Program-made: the position numbers and the translations under genes
Notes under the pieces: generated by a model
Database searches by the model: none
What the model was told of the DNA's origin: nothing
Seen by the model: only the letters and a program-made list of their open reading frames with translations
In this document: in pieces, positions 10,601 to 21,600 of the stretch
How the letters are laid out: each line of letters starts with the position of its first letter
Position numbering within the stretch: the stretch's first letter is position 1
Assembly (NCBI GenBank): GCA_965644315.1
Contig: CBFFRQ010000029.1
Location: 124,001 to 188,000 of the forward strand
Direction: 5' to 3'
DNA: 64,000 nt
DNA from: Caecitellus pseudoparvulus
Lineage: Eukaryota; Bigyra: Bicosoecida

Positions 10601-13600
10601 CGCCCCTCCCCGTGCCACGATGGCGTCAACGGCATCAATCGTCCATCGCTCACTGATGGGGAGGGTGGTGCTGGTATCAGCTTGGGTAGACAAAGCCACC
10701 GCAAATGAGCGCCGCTGCATGCGGCGTGGGCTGCTCTTGCCAGAGGATGCTACAACCTTGACTTCAGCCCGAATGATGTCAAAAAAGACGCTCCTGGCCC
10801 ATGACGCCATAGGTTTGTGACAGGCGTGCGCCAGTTCAAGGGCTGTTGGCACAAGGAGGGGCGCCGCCGCAAGTCGCAGGCGGTGCGGCAGGTAAGAGCC
10901 ATTCCCATCTGGGCTTTGGGCGAGCACCCGTGGGCTGGCAGTGGACGGAAGGAATGCCTCCGGTGCAGGTACACATGCATCGCCCCACAGCGTCGAAAAC
11001 GAGCCCATCACGGCTTCGCGAAAGTCTGGCATGCCCATGCTGGCGAGGGTTTTGACCACGGCACGTCGCCTCACGAGCGGAAGGTTTTCGACAGTTGCCA
11101 GCGGTGAAGTCAACAATGCAATGTGCGTGCGCAACAGAGGGCGTAACAGGAAACCAGCAGCCACGTCCAGCAAGAAACATGCCGCAGGTCCCTGCTTGCC
11201 AACATGACTGTGCAGGTACAGTGAAGCGCTGGCAATGGACGCCCAGTGCAAGCCTCGCAAACAAGCCACATGAGTCGTGCATGCTGCATGCACCCATGAG
11301 GCCGGATGAGGCGGGCGGGCCAGCAGCACCTCAATTGCTCCGGCAAGCCTGCGCAGCACAGCAAGCCGCCCGGCTTCGAGCAGTCCAGCTGTCATGAAGG
11401 GGTCCAGAGGACATGAACCCTCTATGGCTGCCTGCCCTTCCTCCTCTTTGCCAAGACCGGGGCCTCTCTGGCCAGTTGCGCGCTCAGCTGCACATGCACC
11501 CTGTCCTACGAGGCCTGATGCGTGCTGGCTTACCGCACGGCACAGAGCAGGGAAGCTGCCTGAAGGCATGAGCAGGAGGAGGGAAGCCAAGGTGTCTGCT
11601 AGCCACTGGTACAGCGTGGTCTTGCAAGGCTGCACACCAAGCGCTTCTCCTGCCCCTGGAAGCACACGTTTCACGGGCTCGTCAGGTGGGGAAGGTGCAC
11701 CCTCTGCGACACTCTCAGTTTCGGACTTATCCTCTGCGTGAGACGCCTCACTCATGGTGGAAAGAACGCCCATGCTGCGAGTTGTGAAGGTGGACCAAGA
11801 CCTGCGGCTGCCCGGCACATCCTCTGGGTCCTGGGGTATCGCTTCGCTGAACGACACAGTTGCCCCTTTGGATGGTGCTGGCCCTGGTTCCGCGGCAACT
11901 TGCCCGTCACCTCGTGCAGCTTGGAGCGGGGGTTCACTCCCCTCAGAAACCGCCGGAAGCAGCTTTGCAAGTGCACCCGCGGCAAGGAGCGGCTCATCTC
12001 CCAGCTCCTTTCCGGCCCCCACAACGTTCACAAGCCCGCCAGCAAGCAGGCTCAGCTGCGCAACGTGGCCGATGCAGGCCTGGAGCAAGACAAAGCAATG
12101 CAGCAGCGGAGTCTCAACTTTCTCATGCTCTGCACTCGGAGTGCGCTGGGCAGGGTCACCCCCAAGAAAGGCAAAGCGAGCCCTTGCAGCTCTCGGGACA
12201 CGCACAGTGTCTACGTCTTCAAGTGTGGGGGGTCGGCTTGGAAGCACAAGAGCACCTGCAACCACCTTGCCAATCACAGCCGCGGACCCTTGCGGCCCAA
12301 CTGGACATGCTGCCAAGTTAACATACTGCGCTGGGGCAGCAGGAGCCAGCAGGCGTGCATGAGGCGGAGACTGCAGGCTGCCAGGGGAGTTGTGGTGTGG
12401 TGCACTGGCATCAGAAGGCGGCAAGCCACCGCCCCCCTCACCTCCCACAGCCCCAACCTCAACGATTGCACGGCTCAACTCGGGAAGCGATGTGAAGACG
12501 GCCCATGCCGCGGCTGCCAGCGGCCCAGCGGAAGGGCCGCGGGCTGGAAGAAGTGGAGGTGTGGGGGCTGGTGACTCAGCTGGGGCAGATGCCACAGCCG
12601 CAGCATGGAGCTGTGCAACCATGCGGTGCAAAATGGCTGCAGCTAGAGTTCGCTCTGCTTCGTTAGAGTTCAAATGCACCTTAGAAGTGTGCGCGGCGGC
12701 GTTCCACAGCGCTGTGCCGGCCTCCATCCCCTCACAGCCACACCTAGCCGGTCGCGGAGCAAGCTCAGGAATGCAGAGCACTTGCTGGATGCAGCTGAGC
12801 TTGGCAATGGCCAATGCAGTGGAGGCTGGTACCCAGCCACGGTACTTATACGCCAGCGGCACACTGCGCCATCGGATTGATGCACCTGCGAGGCGTTGCT
12901 TCGAAGCCGTCCCTCCACCGAGCGTCTCCAGAGGTGGGTGTGCCGAGCCCGCCAAGCCGGACAACGCAGGCACCAGGGCTCGAGGCTGAATGGCTCGCAG
13001 CAGCTTCGCACACCAGGCCTGCAACGTGCTGCAGGAAGTGACACCCAGCATGACTGTGCACAGGGGGGCGACTGCTCGCAGCGCTGCAGTTTGCAGCACT
13101 GCATGCCATGCAAGGGTCTGCACGCTCGGTGCCTTGTCACCCAGCGGCGCGACGACAGGCAGCCTGCACACACGAAGCAATGCTTGTCGTATGGCCAGCA
13201 TAGCGGCAGAGGCTGAGGCAGCTCCGCCACCAGCTGCCAGTTGAGTGTGCACGAGCAGGCGTGCGACATCTGGCAGGCAGGCCAATACGAGGACAAAAAT
13301 GGACCGACACGCAGAATCCACCTGCTGGCCCTCCAACATGGCCTCTAGCAACGCTTGCGTCCATCGCGACAGAGGCTCGGCCAGCCGCGCTGGAAACGCC
13401 CCCCTGCCCATGCAATGTCTCAATGCAAGCCTAGCAACTTGCCGTACACTCGGGGTTGCGTAAATGTGCGCCCCCGCCAAATGCATGGGAACTCGTGTTG
13501 GCGAAGGGTCCTTGCTTTCGCCAGAAGCCGAGGCACTTCCGCCAGACGTGGACCGGGCGCGTTTTCCTCGCCGGCCATCTCCAGGGAGAACGCCGCTTCG

Positions 13601-16600
13601 GAGACTAGACGCGAGTGATCCCAGAGACGGCGGTGCCTTGCATGCGACATGGGCAGCCTGGCCTTGCATGTCCTCAGTCGCAACAGCGACGTTCGGGGGC
13701 GGCTCGGACAAGCCTTGGAGGGCGCTCAGATGCGTGAGAAGCAAGGAAATGGCAGCTTTTTTCAGAGGATGCTGCAAAACACCCCCGCCTTCCACAGAAA
13801 GCGGGCCGTCGCTGGCTGAATCCATCGTGGCTGTGCTGTCTGAATCGCTGCTGGCTGAAGGGTCAGCCGCAGCCCCTGCGTGTGACTGACTCGCCTCCGC
13901 GGTGCTGCCCAGCCACACCACTAGGTCGCTGAGGTGCCTGAACATGGGCTCCAGCACTGACAGCAAAGTGGGTGCTGGCAAATCGTGCAGCGCCCACAGC
14001 GCTGCCTCGAGGTGTGGACCATCTGTGTGGGTTGACCAATCATACAGAACATGCAGTGCGGCGTTGGCTGGGCGTCGTGGTGAGTCGGAGGTCACCTCCA
14101 CAACCACGTGCTCAGCCTCCTTGACCAGCAGCAAGCTTCGATCCCTGACTGTTGCTCGGCTCCTTCGAGAAGATTCTACGGCAGGGGAGGCTGCTCGCCC
14201 TGGCAAGGGCTCAAACATGCTGCGAGCCAGGGGCGAGTCCTCGAAGCTGCCGATGTACCCTGCCAAGTTCCGACGAGCATGCCCGGCAACGCTCGGGCGC
14301 CTGCTGCCACGCCTGCTGCCACCTCCACCAATCATAGAGTCTGCTCCGTCGCCGTCCATGGACAGGCGCAAGGCGGACGCGCGGCGGTAGGGTGCAGCGG
14401 ATTTCGCGACACTCCGCTGTGCGGTGGACATGTACTGCACAGCATCAAACACGGGGAGGGTGTACGAGCCAGCCCTCATGCCGACGCGAGTCCTTGGGTG
14501 GACGAGGGGGAAGAAAGAGAAACCCACCGGGAAGGACCTGCCTTCATTGGCAGAGACGTGGTAGTAAGCCAAGCGGATGTGTAGGGAGTCTAGCAGCTCC
14601 ACAGTGGGCACGACGAGAGTTACAGCTTCGTCCCACTCGGGGTCATTGACGTGGTAATACACAGCCGAGCGGTACTCGGGAGCCAGTTTGCGGCCTTCAG
14701 CAACGACGTGTTCGTGAGGCAAGTCCGGACGGATGCGGGACCCTGCTGCTGATCGAGGGCGCGGGCCTGCTTCAGGGGCCTCACCCTGGGATGACCCAGG
14801 GCTGGCATTCGAAACGCCAACTGGTCGAGTGGCGGACATGGAGCGGCGCCTGGTGGGTTTTGCAGCGTTGTTTTCGTGCACTGCGACAGAAACGACGCCC
14901 GACCCGTCCGTGAAGTGAGCTGTGGCTGGGAATGCGCCACCGTCTGCGTCTGTGGCCGTCCCCGTGAACGCGCGAGCGACACCCTGGCCCAGGTCACGTG
15001 GCATGGCAGAACTTCCCCAGCCGACACCCCTGACCAAACAAGGAAATACGGAGCCATCACGCTTCACCGCGTGAACTCTGACTTGCAAATTCAACCCTGC
15101 CTTCTTCTTGCCTTGGCCGAAGTGACCGCGCACCAAGCGGACGCGAATGTACGACACATGCGCTCCTACACCTTGTCCGTCCGAAACAGTGGCACCTCCC
15201 ATGCCTCGCAGCAAGCTGTCCAACGAGGAGTCGCGCTCCTCACCAGCAGCGGGGGTGTGATGGAAGGAAACGGAGCCTCTCCTAGTGCGAGTGGGCGCTT
15301 GGTATCCAGCGCAGGCTTTCAACGCAAGCAATTGCTCAGACTCAATGCTGCTGTAGCGCAGAAGCCGCAGTGCGTCCTTCATCGAAGCAGCCATTCCACG
15401 CACGCACTCCCAACGCCCTTGAACTTGCGCCGCAAGTCGTTGCACATAGGATGCAGGCTGAGTCGTAGTGAGGAGCACCTGGGATGCCATGTCTGTGCCA
15501 CACAGCCGGTGGAGGACCAAGGCATGCGCTTGGAGAGTCTCAGGATGCTGCGAAAGCAGCCTACTCGACAGGCCGCTTAGCTGAGCCGTGTGCTGTAGCT
15601 GGGGGAGGGCAGCGAGGAGTTTTTCCAGTGCGGGTGAAGGCGCATCTGCTGGTGCTGGAGTGGGTGGCTCCAGGCCCCCTCCAGCGCTGCTGTGCAGCGA
15701 CCGCAGTGTCTCCAGGACGTGGTGAGCAGTGGCGCTGGCGGAGTCCTCTTGAAGGAGCGCACATGCCACACTCCACAGCCACCCCCCCACCCCAGTCCAG
15801 TCGAACATTGGTTCATCGTCCCCCACATCTGCAGGCACGATGACGTCTGTGTGCGGACGCATCAAATCACCCCCCGGATGCACCGGCAGCATGTGGGGTA
15901 GTGGCTGGGAGTCGCTGCCACCAAGGGCTGCAACCTGGTCGTGCACACCCTCATGCCCTTCGGCCAGGGCTTGCCCAGCTGCGAGGGAAGCGGCCAGACT
16001 CCTCCGCGGAGCTTTCTTCCTCGTCTGGTGGGGTGACACAGTTTGGGCTTTGAGGGCCACTTGGGGTGCTAAGGGGCTCGCTGCAAGCAGCTGCCAATGC
16101 GCGTGCTGCCGCATGCTGCCCGACAGGGGGCCACAGTGGCCACCCCATTGGGGCTGGAGCCATGGCATGAGGGCCCCCACGAGACTTGCTGGTGGTGCAT
16201 AGCTTGCAGAATTACCCGCAAGAAGCTGTTCTGTTGCATGCTGGACACTGAAGGTGGCCGCTGTACCTTCAGCGGGAAGAAGGCGGGGAGCCGGGACAAG
16301 GGGAAGGGGCGCCTTGGCGCTTGCTGATCCAGCAAGCAAGGTTTCGGGCTGAACATCGCACCATGGCAAGTCAAGAACGGCCATATCCAATGCATGGACT
16401 GCTTCCTCTTCAGTCTCTGGTGCTGCCGCGTGCCTGACAGTGGAGTGAACGCGAGACACGCGCTCGTAGCGCGCCTGGGCACCTTCCCCCCCCCACCCTG
16501 CCCCTGCTGCGTGGTTTTGAACAATGTCCTCAATGCTCTGCAGGTTCTTCGCGATGCTTCCACTGCGGGGTGCCTCCTGCTGCTCCCTGTGCAAGCCAGA

Positions 16601-18433
16601 AGCAACGCGGGGGCGGGCTTTGGGTCCTGCAGTGACCACGGTCCCTGACCTCCCGCCCCTTGCTAGGGCCCCCGAGCACAAGCTTGCCAGGTGATTCACA
16701 TGTTCATAAGCGCTGACTACGTGCTGCGCCATCAAGCGGTGAGCAAGAGTGGAGAAGGCCAGGTCATCACCGCCTTTGGCGGTATACCAGCGCAATTCAA
16801 TGGGGCTATGCGCAGACACCGGCAGGCCTGCATGGCAGCCCTCATCACCGGCAGCACTGGCAGCGTGGTCATCTTCGCTGTCGCTTTCTGCCCCTGCGCC
16901 TACTTCAGCAGGAGCGAAGACACCTGTGACACCCTGCCGCTGAAGGCGTGAGCTGGCGCCAAGGCTCACGGGCGGCACAAGGCTGGGCGGCAAGAAAACC
17001 ACAGCCGCTCCCAACGGGCGCCTGTACACCGTGTTCAGCACAGTGTGGCCCTCGGGGGTTGGTACAACATCGTCCCACGTGGAAGCGGTGGTGGGATCCT
17101 CCATGTGCCCGAGGTGCGCAGACGAGCCCTCCCTTGACAAACCGCCGCCCAGGCTGCCCTCTCCACCTGGTTCGGCATCGGAAGAGGCTCGACTGCGACC
17201 ACTTGGCCCAGCTGCTCGCCTTGCTGTGTCGTGTGCGCTGGACATGATGGTGCGTACCAGCCCCGTGCGCCCCCTAAGCTTGCCCAGACGGAAGCTTCTG
17301 AAGCAGGCAAAGGCACGGCCAGCGTGAATGAATGAAGCTGGGACGCCAGTGAAAGTCAGGACAACTTGGCGAATTGCGTGGTCTGTAGCCTGCGCATTGT
17401 CTGGGGTGGAGGAGGTGGCGGCGGCGCCCCAGACGCGGGAAGAGAGACCGCTGAACCCTCCCTGCTCTGGTGCTTGTTGCGCCGCGGGGGCAACTGTGTG
17501 CGAGTGCTCCGGCAAGCACACACTGCCCGTCTTGTCCAGGGAGAGTAGCCACTCGGTGGAAACAGGCCGGCCCGTGACAACATCGTGGAGCGCGACAAAC
17601 ACCTCCACTGGCTCGTCGCCTTGGGCTGCCAGCTGCAGAGGCAATCGCAGGGTGATGCAGACTTCTTCACGGAGCAGCGCTGACTGTTGGCGAGCTCTAC
17701 TGGTTGAAGCTGCCGCCCATGCACTCCCAGCAAGTGCGCTGAAAAGATGACGTGGCGCTGGAGTGAATGGTGTGGGTTTTGCAGGCAAGGAGGGCGCAGG
17801 GAGCACTGCCGGTGCGAGGGCTTGTGCATGGAAGCCCCCAAATGAACTGCCAATGGAGTCTGTCAGGATGCCGCACGTGGCATGGGCGGCTGGCAAGTGC
17901 TGCGCGGTGTCGAGCGCCAGGCACAGCTGCTGCAGGGAGGGCGCTTGGCTGGGCACCAGCGGCACAGCGCGGAGCAACCTGCGCTCCTCAATGCGGCACG
18001 CCGCCGCTACGACACTGGGGGATGGAGCAAAGGGAGACGTCAGGACCGTCCCAAGTGAATGGGGGTGCAGGACGCCAGGCTCTGTCTGTGCAGCAGCAGC
18101 AAGCAGGGCGTGTGCAGCTCTCTGCAGCGTGCCGGTGGGCATGATCCAAGTTCCTGGCTCCACTGCCGCGCTCCGAACCATTGTGGCATTGGAATTGCCG
18201 AGGGCCTTGTGTATGTCACATGCAAGGTGCTGAAGGCACTGCATCCGGCGCCACCTTCGTCGCTGGTGCGCGGACTGCAAGAGCTGCCTCAAGTCCACAA
18301 GCAAGCTCAACGCGACTGAAACGCCAAGGGTTGCAGTGTCGTCCCCGGAGCTGCTAGCGACCTGGCACCCTGAAGATGCTAGCCGTGCTGCTTGGAGAAG
18401 GCAGGCATCGAGGTGATCAGGCCTGGTGTTCAT
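7619..18433 (-). CDS. Giant DOCK-type Rho/Rac guanine nucleotide exchange factor
   Basis: One uninterrupted reading frame of 3604 residues, nearly twice the length of animal DOCK proteins, with the start taken at the first ATG after the histidine kinase gene. DHR-1 (C2-like, lipid binding) lies at about residues 1090-1335: YIRVRLVRGHFGQGKKK, then SAVYYHVNDPEWDEAVTL and PVGFSFFPLV. DHR-2 (the exchange domain) fills about 2700-3570: HYAVQYVGAAFPPSLRG, FVYRAHSTVAVSVFERQL, YTWLVTSSAFPNLHRRSQV and LKGVLDAAVQGGIANYETL. The last block matches the loop carrying the valine nucleotide sensor, here near residue 3436. Linkers are rich in Ala, Ser and Gly. By family it loads GTP on Rac or Cdc42 at membranes. 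The subfamily is unclear: the C2 part recalls DOCK-C/D, the FVYR region DOCK-A/B. It converges on the Rac gene 78 bases away. Confidence 0.9.
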   Translation of the reverse strand: MNTRPDHLDACLLQAARLASSGCQVASSSGDDTATLGVSVALSLLVDLRQLLQSAHQRRRWRRMQCLQHLACDIHKALGNSNATMVRSAAVEPGTWIMPTGTLQRAAHALLAAAAQTEPGVLHPHSLGTVLTSPFAPSPSVVAAACRIEERRLLRAVPLVPSQAPSLQQLCLALDTAQHLPAAHATCGILTDSIGSSFGGFHAQALAPAVLPAPSLPAKPTPFTPAPRHLFSALAGSAWAAASTSRARQQSALLREEVCITLRLPLQLAAQGDEPVEVFVALHDVVTGRPVSTEWLLSLDKTGSVCLPEHSHTVAPAAQQAPEQGGFSGLSSRVWGAAATSSTPDNAQATDHAIRQVVLTFTGVPASFIHAGRAFACFRSFRLGKLRGRTGLVRTIMSSAHDTARRAAGPSGRSRASSDAEPGGEGSLGGGLSREGSSAHLGHMEDPTTASTWDDVVPTPEGHTVLNTVYRRPLGAAVVFLPPSLVPPVSLGASSRLQRQGVTGVFAPAEVGAGAESDSEDDHAASAAGDEGCHAGLPVSAHSPIELRWYTAKGGDDLAFSTLAHRLMAQHVVSAYEHVNHLASLCSGALARGGRSGTVVTAGPKARPRVASGLHREQQEAPRSGSIAKNLQSIEDIVQNHAAGAGWGGEGAQARYERVSRVHSTVRHAAAPETEEEAVHALDMAVLDLPWCDVQPETLLAGSASAKAPLPLVPAPRLLPAEGTAATFSVQHATEQLLAGNSASYAPPASLVGALMPWLQPQWGGHCGPLSGSMRQHAHWQLLAASPLAPQVALKAQTVSPHQTRKKAPRRSLAASLAAGQALAEGHEGVHDQVAALGGSDSQPLPHMLPVHPGGDLMRPHTDVIVPADVGDDEPMFDWTGVGGWLWSVACALLQEDSASATAHHVLETLRSLHSSAGGGLEPPTPAPADAPSPALEKLLAALPQLQHTAQLSGLSSRLLSQHPETLQAHALVLHRLCGTDMASQVLLTTTQPASYVQRLAAQVQGRWECVRGMAASMKDALRLLRYSSIESEQLLALKACAGYQAPTRTRRGSVSFHHTPAAGEERDSSLDSLLRGMGGATVSDGQGVGAHVSYIRVRLVRGHFGQGKKKAGLNLQVRVHAVKRDGSVFPCLVRGVGWGSSAMPRDLGQGVARAFTGTATDADGGAFPATAHFTDGSGVVSVAVHENNAAKPTRRRSMSATRPVGVSNASPGSSQGEAPEAGPRPRSAAGSRIRPDLPHEHVVAEGRKLAPEYRSAVYYHVNDPEWDEAVTLVVPTVELLDSLHIRLAYYHVSANEGRSFPVGFSFFPLVHPRTRVGMRAGSYTLPVFDAVQYMSTAQRSVAKSAAPYRRASALRLSMDGDGADSMIGGGGSRRGSRRPSVAGHARRNLAGYIGSFEDSPLARSMFEPLPGRAASPAVESSRRSRATVRDRSLLLVKEAEHVVVEVTSDSPRRPANAALHVLYDWSTHTDGPHLEAALWALHDLPAPTLLSVLEPMFRHLSDLVVWLGSTAEASQSHAGAAADPSASSDSDSTATMDSASDGPLSVEGGGVLQHPLKKAAISLLLTHLSALQGLSEPPPNVAVATEDMQGQAAHVACKAPPSLGSLASSLRSGVLPGDGRRGKRARSTSGGSASASGESKDPSPTRVPMHLAGAHIYATPSVRQVARLALRHCMGRGAFPARLAEPLSRWTQALLEAMLEGQQVDSACRSIFVLVLACLPDVARLLVHTQLAAGGGAASASAAMLAIRQALLRVCRLPVVAPLGDKAPSVQTLAWHAVLQTAALRAVAPLCTVMLGVTSCSTLQAWCAKLLRAIQPRALVPALSGLAGSAHPPLETLGGGTASKQRLAGASIRWRSVPLAYKYRGWVPASTALAIAKLSCIQQVLCIPELAPRPARCGCEGMEAGTALWNAAAHTSKVHLNSNEAERTLAAAILHRMVAQLHAAAVASAPAESPAPTPPLLPARGPSAGPLAAAAWAVFTSLPELSRAIVEVGAVGGEGGGGLPPSDASAPHHNSPGSLQSPPHARLLAPAAPAQYVNLAACPVGPQGSAAVIGKVVAGALVLPSRPPTLEDVDTVRVPRAARARFAFLGGDPAQRTPSAEHEKVETPLLHCFVLLQACIGHVAQLSLLAGGLVNVVGAGKELGDEPLLAAGALAKLLPAVSEGSEPPLQAARGDGQVAAEPGPAPSKGATVSFSEAIPQDPEDVPGSRRSWSTFTTRSMGVLSTMSEASHAEDKSETESVAEGAPSPPDEPVKRVLPGAGEALGVQPCKTTLYQWLADTLASLLLLMPSGSFPALCRAVSQHASGLVGQGACAAERATGQRGPGLGKEEEGQAAIEGSCPLDPFMTAGLLEAGRLAVLRRLAGAIEVLLARPPHPASWVHAACTTHVACLRGLHWASIASASLYLHSHVGKQGPAACFLLDVAAGFLLRPLLRTHIALLTSPLATVENLPLVRRRAVVKTLASMGMPDFREAVMGSFSTLWGDACVPAPEAFLPSTASPRVLAQSPDGNGSYLPHRLRLAAAPLLVPTALELAHACHKPMASWARSVFFDIIRAEVKVVASSGKSSPRRMQRRSFAVALSTQADTSTTLPISERWTIDAVDAIVARGGALLLPPSACVGGGTFPVLGVGLIHSDKGQGQAGNMLLQLFSASGSQYQHGMDPQHLRLLARPEVAQFLAECRTLFRMLRAVNRYPRSPPALFEEERTEAALTLIQYLRNTHRTDLFVTYVKYLSKLHAEVGNHAEAAFTQLLFLDLVAAREGGMPPPTSEAGNSVTNILHDAFEALADGSQDWEEALVLARLLSCRYFAVGTRQAYNSLADVLSRSSAIVTKLAKESTGRSKARARCPHYAVQYVGAAFPPSLRGRTFVYRAHSTVAVSVFERQLRLKWATVMSATEDSLQAAGALDPEQLPPGAPSLIKVPFEPLRQASHLDGAPARVADDISAVQTTTQQALDVSELPWHRDLRIAVMAVDPAPLHEQEAVEGAVLYVEEHLAAYGVPPLEPSPEWHDGPPSELRASGLLASVGPTGEADHAFASFASLCKTARKIGVSGAMVPPSHVAWKSYTLPPQIPHQPAFIQTPRQLLAPPPPAEAFAHPRTLAVLRSLPSLKTGAFSLHALTSAALVQDIDLDSAVASVLCAGASDTRMPTTLPSAAKPVSATRRASVLSPSTLPTKRSSMVRSTRGASSGGGLSSVREGSSQMPAAAAAERTVSDVSSGTRHSAVSLSRLDSLDMGEGVLQLVQSGLEEHGSEGALPPGFKLLPPALLPSVTVPSMSFVPTRQDAQGSSRPVDADGGQRWESLWGPVLAAVQSAARAQASKYDDVPRPLLQGREYSRVRVFLSKRPVKVRKTGNESLDIWVRYTWLVTSSAFPNLHRRSQVTHAHTVLMTPFDSAILVLREKTADMRFAIQRAAAAPAGTDVNFLTGQLKGVLDAAVQGGIANYETLLTGSYVETYPEILEELKVRYGRIIGNWRSSVVSTHSIHTVAGDSDSEGAPERKQSSDMHELVGEDARSDADAPALAALRHALSEQLTVCGKGLVLHATKCSASMLPLHDYLCEKLAGLCDRLEGLGVPLEEARFEGTQARQMSQESQVIGAQAAASRR

Positions 18434-18642
18434 TTCGACTTGCTGGGGTGCCTGGCGGGCAGGCGCCAGGCAACCTTCGCTAACGCGCTGGCTGAGGAGA
18501 CGCGCAGGTCACTGGACTACCGGGGCAAGGTGCCGTTTGGGGCAGGTGTGGTGAGGCGACGTGAGTGCACGCTGCACAGGATTTGGGACCGCGGGTGCAT
18601 TTGTAGGTTCGGTCACCTGACCTGGTTGGCACAGGAACTGCT

Positions 18643-21600
18643 TCAAGCTTGGGAAGCCGCTGATGGTGTTGGCGCGTCATTCCCGAGGTACCGAGTGGAG
18701 GCATCCGCCCATTGAGCGAGGACAGCTGCATCGACGGGCTTGGTCAGCACCCGGCAGACACCCTTGCGTTTAAACTCGGCCACGTCCGCCAACAGCGCGT
18801 TGCCGGTGACTCCCAGCATGAGGCGGGAGTAGCCCAGCTGCCGGATGGCGGCGGCAGCCTCGTAGCCATCCATAATGGGCATCTCCTTGTCCATGAGGAT
18901 GAGGGAGTAGTATGCTGGGCCCTTGGCTGCGACGGCATCCACCGCCACCTTGCCATTCTCGGCCGTGTCGATGACTTCGGCCTTGGTGCGTCGCTTCAGG
19001 AGGCGCTTGAACAGCGAACGGGTGGTTTTAGCATCGTCCACGACGAGAATACGGAGGGGAATGGTCACATTGGCGTCTGGCAAGGCGGGCGGCAGCGTTG
19101 CATCATCAGTCACGGAGGCAGCCCCCGCAGCAGCTGGCCCAGCGCCTGGTCCAGAGGGGGTCGGGTCCGGCTCTTCTGGGACGTCAGGCATGGAGGCCAC
19201 GCCGTCAGGCGTGGCCACGCCATCCTCCGCCGCCTTGGGGGGGGATGCTTGCCCAGCGGAGCTCTCCTCGGCAGCCGCCTTGCCGACTCCACCCAACTGC
19301 TGCAGCAGAGTCTCCGTGCCATCGTCGTGTGAGGGTTGAGAGCCTCCCGTGTCTTGTCTAGCAGGGTTGGACCCTGAGCCAAGTGAGCGAGAGGACTGAC
19401 TGTGCCCAGCAGAGGGCAAGTCCTCCCCCTCTGCGGTGGAGTTCGACGTCGCAGACGAAACGACGCTGCTGGTCTCCGGCTCCGAAGTCGTGCTGGGCCC
19501 GGCCCACTGAGCAATCTCGGCGTCCATGGTGGAAGGCGTGCCCACCAGGGCGTCGTCAGGTCGGCCCATGTGCACGGGCAGGGACACCTGCATGACCACC
19601 CTCGTCCCGTGTCCGTGGCCATCCGAGAAGACATGCAGTGAGCCGCCGTGCCGTTGCACGACAGCCCTTGCAATGATGAGAGACAGCCCACTGCCTCCTT
19701 GGTTCTGCTCCCCTTCGTGGGGCACCAGGGTGGCAAAAGGATTCCACATCTGGGTCTGCAGTTCAGGGGAAATACCACGCCCGGAATCCTCCACGATTGT
19801 GGTCCACAGGGCGTACTGCTTGCCCGCGCTGGAGGTGGAGCCAAACACAGAGCTCAGCGTCACGTCAGACAAGCCAACGCCCTCAGACAGCTTGGCCCAC
19901 ACCTCCTCTGCCTGGGCACACACGACTTCCTTCTTGCAGCAGGTGCCCTTCTTCAAGTTCAGGGTCAGGTCTCGCACAGCGTCCACGCCCTTGCACAGCC
20001 GCTCCCGCTGCTGCCCACGGGTCTCCAGGGTGACGTGGGAGCCCACCCAAATCTTGTCGCCTTTGCCCGAGAACTTGAGGGCGTTGGCCACGATGGTGTG
20101 GATGGCGTTCCGCAGGCGGACGATGTCTGCACTCACCCACACGGCGGCTGTGGGGTGCCCAGACTTGTCCTGCACCGAAGGCAGAGCCGACGCGAAGCCA
20201 GTAGCCACCATGGCCGGGTCAACGGTGAGCGGCCGCCACATGAGGTGCTGCCCCTTGCGAGAACTGAGCGGAGCGAACTGCTCTGACACACGCTTGAGCA
20301 TGTCGTGCAGTTCAAATGCGAGGACGTTCTGCTGGAAGCCCGTGTCTGTCAGTACCAAGGCGCCAAAATCGCGGACCTGGTGCATGACCCGCTGCAGGCG
20401 GCGCACGCCAGAGAAGGACGCCCGCAGGGACTCCTCGGAGCTGCTGAGCAGGGCCAGGATGGACTCCCGCCCCATGGGCTCGTCGGGCGCTGGGCCACCT
20501 TTTGGGGAGGCAGCTGTTGGACTGCTGCTGCCTGTGACGCAGCTGCCTGAAGCGTCGGCGCAGGTGTAGTCCTTCACGATGGTGTGCACTTCCTGTACAG
20601 CGTCTTGCGCAAGGGACATGGCGATAGAGATGTCGTTGAGGGGGGAGCGCTGCTCGTGCATGAGCCAGCGGAAGAAGCGCATCTGCAGCTGGTTGCGGGT
20701 TGTCTGAGAGGCAACTTGCCCTTCCAGCTGGTTCACGCCGAGGTCCCCCACAAAGAGCACCATGGGCAGGACGAAGGAGGTGAGGGCGTGGCGCCCGGAG
20801 GACAGCAGGTACGCCGTCGCGTGGATGCCTTCGGCAGTTTCTGGAGTGATGTCCTGGACGTTCAAGAAGAGCATGGTGGCGGGGATGTGCAGAGCCACGC
20901 CCGCCACGAACAGCACCGTGGCCATGCGCACGACGGGGTGGTGGGACGCCAGCCTGTTTGTGAAGAACAGCATGCTGGCCAGGGCGAGAGGCTCCACGAA
21001 GACCCCCAGGAACTCCACAGGCATGATGGTGGAGATCCACGCAGAGCCCATAGTGAGCAGCATGGCCTGGGAGACGCCAAGGAGTGCCGTGGCGCCGAAC
21101 ACGGCCATGGCGAACCGCTGGGACAAGTCAGACGAGGCGTTGAAGTGCTTCAGGCGCACAAGGCCCAGCGCCAGCACCAACAACGGCAGGGTGACGGGCT
21201 TGGTGAAGTTGTCGGCGGTGTCGGCGCCCACAGCCCCGAACAGGGAGTGCACGTTAAAGACTGGCACAAAGGGGACTGCGAAGACCAGGATCAGCAGCTC
21301 GTGCGCCACTGTGATGGCGGTGCTCAGCATGAGCAGCTGAAGAGTGTGCATGAGCCTCAGTTTGGTAGTGGTGCTTTGCAGGGTCTGTGTAGTGTGGCGG
21401 GTCGCGGCAGTGCTTGGAGGTGCCCAGGTGCATCCTGGAGGATTGCAGGCAGGCTGGCAGGCGGCTGTGCGGGCAGACTGCGGAATCGCTGCACGCACGA
21501 GAATGTGGGTGGCAGCCAGGGCCCCGAAGAGGAAGAACATCACGCCGAAAGACACCACAGTCCAGCCAACCATTCGGCTGGCTGTCAGCTGCATGGGATG

